This document shows positions 29,431 through 32,631 of a DNA stretch of 32,631 nt, one piece after another. Below the pieces are notes generated by a model. It was not told where the DNA came from and made no database searches. It worked only from the letters and a program-made list of their open reading frames with translations. The stretch's first letter is position 1; every line of letters begins with the position of its first letter. This DNA is from Gracilaria caudata (Eukaryota; Rhodophyta; Florideophyceae; Gracilariales; Gracilariaceae), in the NCBI GenBank assembly GCA_030374735.1, contig JASCIV010000200.1, positions 1 through 32,631 of the forward strand. The letters are read 5' to 3'. A program made the position numbers and the translations under genes.

Positions 29431-30496
29431 CTAAAGTGCAACGCCCAGCCCTGAGAACGCTTTCATCCTCTCCGCAGTAACTTCGTTCGCTAGGGCTCGC
29501 CACAAGTAAAGCTCTCCTACTTCTAAAGTCCATTGAATTGTGTTCAAAACCATTGAGAAGAGATGGCGGTCGTCTCCGTGCCGAATGATTTGCTCCATTT
29601 CGACGGAATTCCGTGAATTAATCTGCCTTGAATGCACTGCATCTCTAAATGACAGATCTGTAAAGCATGGGTAAAACTCGTCCGATTGGATTTTGTCGGA
29701 TTCACCTTTTGCTGATCTAGGACCGGTAGGAATCATAAAAGTACGTACTGAATCATCCAACTTATCATTTATGGCATCGAGAGAATTTGTAGCCGCAGCA
29801 ATTCTCTCAAGGGCGTTAACATCTTTCTTGCATTCACATCTCTGAATGGAGCCTTTCCGTCTGTTATAAACAGTCAGGATTCCTGAGATAGTGCTCTCCT
29901 CTTCATCACTACACGGCGCGACCTCCAGACACTCTTGAAGATATGGTACCGTGTCGCTATACTCATTTACATTTTTGAATTGTATATCTATGAGAGGGCT
30001 ACATTCATCCCTCCACAATTCTCGACCACTTGCATCTGTCACCTACAACAACAGCGCAAGCTAAATCCAAAACCAATCAATCTTTACACTGCTAGAAACA
30101 CACAAAGTCAAGACACAGTTGGTAATCGAGGGAGAGAGAAACACCTACCTTACGCGCAATCCAAGCCTTCTTCTCTTCAATAATGGGCTCGTCCAAATCC
30201 ATTTCATGATTTTCGCGCGACATTCCCGTTCTGTCTTCGTCCTCTTCCATCGCTACTCTCAAAATGTACTGCATCTCGGCATCCGATAACCATTTTGCCA
30301 TCTTACAACCAGAGCACTTTAAATGCTTCAATTCTGTTAACTTAAAGAGTTCAAAGAGCTCAGTTGAGCAAAGCGCATTTTTAGGGATTTCTTCGTTTGC
30401 CCTCTTGAGGTTGTTTTCTGCTTCTGACTGTACCGCCCTCGATATGGAATATCTGTTCTTTATTTGGCCAACAAGGGGTGCGTCCTTCGGCCACAC
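29431..30496 (-). CDS. Two-exon gene, acidic protein of unknown family
   Basis: Exon 1 is open to at least 30496 and ends at 30149. A 106-base intron (30148-30043) has GTAGGT at its start and a T-rich TTGTTGTTGTAG end. Exon 2 (30042-29431) gives 203 more codons in phase 0, joining IARK to VTDASGRELW. The first ATG in frame is at 30301 (254-residue product). The coding-like text upstream, including a CSGC pair just before it, suggests a further 5' exon. The joined frame has 319 codons up to 30496. The region after the ATG is acidic. Exon 2 has a Ser/Glu-rich stretch and ends in a helical segment with a WTLEVGELYLWRAL core. I recognise no domain. Soluble, no signal peptide. Confidence 0.65.
30043..30148 (-). 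other. Intron of the two-exon gene
   Basis: On the minus strand it reads gtaggtgtttctctc ... gcgctgttgttgtag, phase 0, 106 bases. Both flanks are long open frames that join without a stop. This is the clearest evidence of a spliceosomal intron in the window. Confidence 0.7.
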
Positions 30497-30549
30497 GCGT
30501 CGCTGCGCGCGGCAACTGCTCTTTCGGCCCTTCGCGCCGCCCCTGGTTC

Positions 30550-31450
30550 CAGCATTGCGCTTTCATACGAGGCGCAATGCTGCAAGTAAGCAGTTGCGCG
30601 AAAAACCGGTGAGCACAGTTATGCACAGTGCTGATGAAGTGCAATGTGAATGAATGCGCCCACGTTTTGCGCGGTGATGCTTCCTTCGCACCCGCATCAC
30701 TGCGCCTCGTTTTCTGCGCAGTGATGCAGGTACAGAAGTTGCATCACTGCGCTTCTTTTCTAGCGCAATGACTGAGCTTCCGTAGCTTCATCACTGTGTT
30801 GACTGCAAAACACAGTGATGAAGCTACGGGAGCTGCATATCTGCGCTAGTGGAGCTGCATCACTACGCCCACTACGGTGCGCAGTGACAGCTGCAGATGT
30901 TACATCACAGCGCTACGTCTATGGAACACTGGTGCAGCTGTTGTGGCTGCATCACTACTTTGACCACAAAAAGCAAGGATGCAAGTAAGAGAGCTGCCAT
31001 AATTGTGTACAACGCAGCGACGCTCGAGCTCCTAGATCTGGTCGCTGCGCTATGTCAGCCTTCGTAGCTGCATCTCTGAGCTAGCTACGAAGCAAATTGA
31101 TGCAGCTTCGAAAACTGCATCAAGAGGGGAATGATGCAGCTCTCGTAGCTACATCATTGCGCTGATTTCGAAGTGCAGTGATGCAGCTACGAGAGCTGCA
31201 TCGATGCGCTTGAGGGTAAGCGCAGTGATGCAGGTAATAAGCATCACTACGACCTCTGCTCTGCCAGACGCAGCGATGCAGCATTCAGTCTGCGTTTGCA
31301 GACAGATATCTCGGTTGCACCACTGCGCCTTGCGTATTGCGCAGGGATGCACCTAGCTTAGATTCATTCCTGCGCGACATACACAACCCGCAGGGGTGCA
31401 GTCGCGACTTGGTCGACATTGCACCTGCACGACGTGAGCCTAAGTTAATG
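30550..31450. repeat. Array of interspersed hairpins (GCATCACTGCGC motif)
   Basis: About sixteen copies of gcatcactgcgc or its complement gcgcagtgatgc, with variants, occur in both orientations, often next to agctacg/cgtagct. Paired copies form strong hairpins. 30552-30561 pairs with 30573-30582 (10 of 10), 30780-30800 with 30809-30829 (21 of 21), and 31133-31162 with 31173-31202 (27 of 30). Copies are irregularly spaced, so this is neither a simple tandem repeat nor a CRISPR array. It abuts the 5' side of the two-exon gene. Origin and role are unknown. Confidence 0.75.
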
Positions 31451-31519
31451 TTTTGAACGTCCAAAACGTTTGAATGCCATTGTCGAAAATTCTTGGACGT
31501 CCGAAACATTGGAGTGCAC

Positions 31520-31768
31520 TTAGTGTTTCAATTTTTGCGCTTTGGCCTTCTCCAGCCAAAGAGGGAGAAAACTTATTTCGTCCTTACTTTCTAAGGGGGT
31601 CTCCTTAGTTCCCAAGCCAACCCTTAAGTAGGCTGGAAAAGTGGCAAGCGGCCTTCTCGCCGCGGTCGAAGCTGTGCGCTTTTCGCTGGAGTTGGCATCG
31701 GGCACAGAACGTCTTTTTGGGGCATAAAAATAGGGCCTTTTACTGGTTTGGAGGGTCACAGAAATCAA
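31520..31768 (-). CDS. Possible exon, 82 codons, unknown
   Basis: A basic, protein-like open frame with no ATG at its start (the first codon is TTG), ending in LEKAKAQKLKH. It could be an exon. No motif. Just before it on the minus side, two near-identical 21-base stretches (acgtccaaaacgtttgaatgc, acgtccgaaacattggagtgc) lie at about 31457 and 31496. Confidence 0.2.
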   Translation of the reverse strand: MISVTLQTSKRPYFYAPKRRSVPDANSSEKRTASTAARRPLATFPAYLRVGLGTKETPLESKDEISFLPLWLEKAKAQKLKH

Positions 31769-31859
31769 TTGCTTCGTGTAACACTGGATTAGTTAATGGT
31801 TTCTATTAAAATGGTTGAGCTATTGGCGCGTTGCTCGCTTGTGGCACATGGCGTGCAGT

Positions 31860-32270
31860 TCATGTATTTGAACTTCTAACAGTTTCATCATGGAAGTGGA
31901 TCACTGGAGCATCTTGTGGAGTTCCTTCTCCGTGACGAAACAGCAGCAAATCTTCTCTTTTCCGCACTATTGACAGCCCCACGTAAATTTGTCGGGCGCA
32001 GAAGAAGTTGGAACGAACATTCACACTCATGGGTGAGAGAGAGTCTGGCCCTGAGCCTTTTACACTGTTGCGGCAAAAGCCAGACAAACCGAGAACTGCC
32101 TTAGAATCATGCTAATGTCCGCTAACTTAAACTGGAAGTCAATGCGATGCAGCAGCTGACTTTCTACAACATGTCCTTCTTCATTGAATCTAGCCACCCG
32201 AATGGTTCTGCTTCCTATATGCGTCACGACAAATAGCTTTCCGTTCACCAAGTGGGGACGCAGAACGTTC
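31860..32270 (-). CDS. Possible gene with exons near the right edge
   Basis: A frame at 32251-32060 has strand-like alternation (NGKLFVVTHIGSRTIRVARF) and begins after a TATTAG that could be a splice acceptor near 32266. A second frame at 32087-31860 has a similar protein-like look. I could not find a GT-AG pair that joins them convincingly, so the structure is open. No family recognised. Confidence 0.25.
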
Positions 32271-32274
32271 CTAA

Positions 32275-32631
32275 TAGACCTTCAACGAAGTTTATCTGTT
32301 TTTATGCAGTTGGTCTGTGTCTTGATATTGTACCATACTAACCTATCAATACGCTAAATAGTTACGAATTTGTACATAAATTAAATTTGCTCATTTCTTT
32401 TGTGCACAATTAGAACCTACACTTTCTGAGCTCAATCACATATTATCTTGTCTATCTATATTGCAGAAATTACAATTCCTGTTTACAGGGCGAGTGTCAA
32501 CTCGTTTATGTTTGTTTTGAGCGATGCCCAGTAAATTTGCATACAATTTTGCGTACACAAAAGCTGTTGATACAAGAAATTGATTAGATTCAAGCAAAAT
32601 GCTTTGCTGTATATTATTACGGAAAGTAGCA
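32275..32631. other. AT-rich end of window
   Basis: No open frame of note, repeat or RNA gene was seen. Confidence 0.4.

Noticed and set aside
30550..31450. CRISPR array
   Set aside because: Repeats are in both orientations with irregular spacing and no uniform spacers, and the context is eukaryotic.

Overview
The window looks like nuclear DNA of a eukaryote. The ORFs are short and scattered, and there are GT-AG intron candidates (30043-30148 and 28705-28760), TATA and AATAAA signals, and a decayed Ty3/gypsy retrotransposon. There are no operons, ribosome-binding sites, tRNA, rRNA or CRISPR arrays that I can see. Mostly intron-poor genes in a matrix of degenerate repeats, plus a gypsy Gag of the type I associate with algae, make a red alga or another algal protist my guess. 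That is weak, and I cannot name a species.

Layout. About 175-3265, 7540-12180 and 13780-15100 are diverged copies of one large direct-repeat unit, and 16676-17225 is an inverted fragment of its 3' part. Three of the four copies (1, 2 and the inverted fragment) carry the same 79-codon ORF with no length change. It has a promoter-like TATAAAAG/TTTAAAAG block, and an out-of-frame upstream ATG lies exactly 49 nt before its start in every copy. This conserved small protein of unknown function is the most interesting signal in the window. Unit 2 also holds a 236-codon basic protein gene (8408-9118, minus) that unit 1 lacks. Just 5' of unit 3 lies a separate 139-codon basic protein gene (13291-13710) behind a CCAAT-box array. 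Between units 1 and 2 is an intronless gene for a secreted, cysteine-paired, N-glycosylatable protein (6645-7196).

From 15.2 to 17.6 kb there are several exon-like ORFs whose strand or exon structure I cannot settle. From 17.9 to 19.15 kb the DNA is AT-rich and apparently empty. From 19.4 to 24.45 kb lies a broken gypsy element (Gag, protease, reverse transcriptase, RNase H; no integrase). It is followed by a second, inverted fragment of the same family at about 24955-26130. From 26.6 to 28.1 kb the DNA is AT-rich again. The right end carries a possible two-exon small gene (28539-28843, plus), a well supported two-exon gene (29431-30496, minus), a 900-bp array of interspersed hairpins built from a GCATCACTGCGC-like motif (30550-31450), and weak exon-like ORFs up to the end.

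No common pathway links these genes. The region reads as accessory, repeat-driven chromosome with a few lineage-specific genes.
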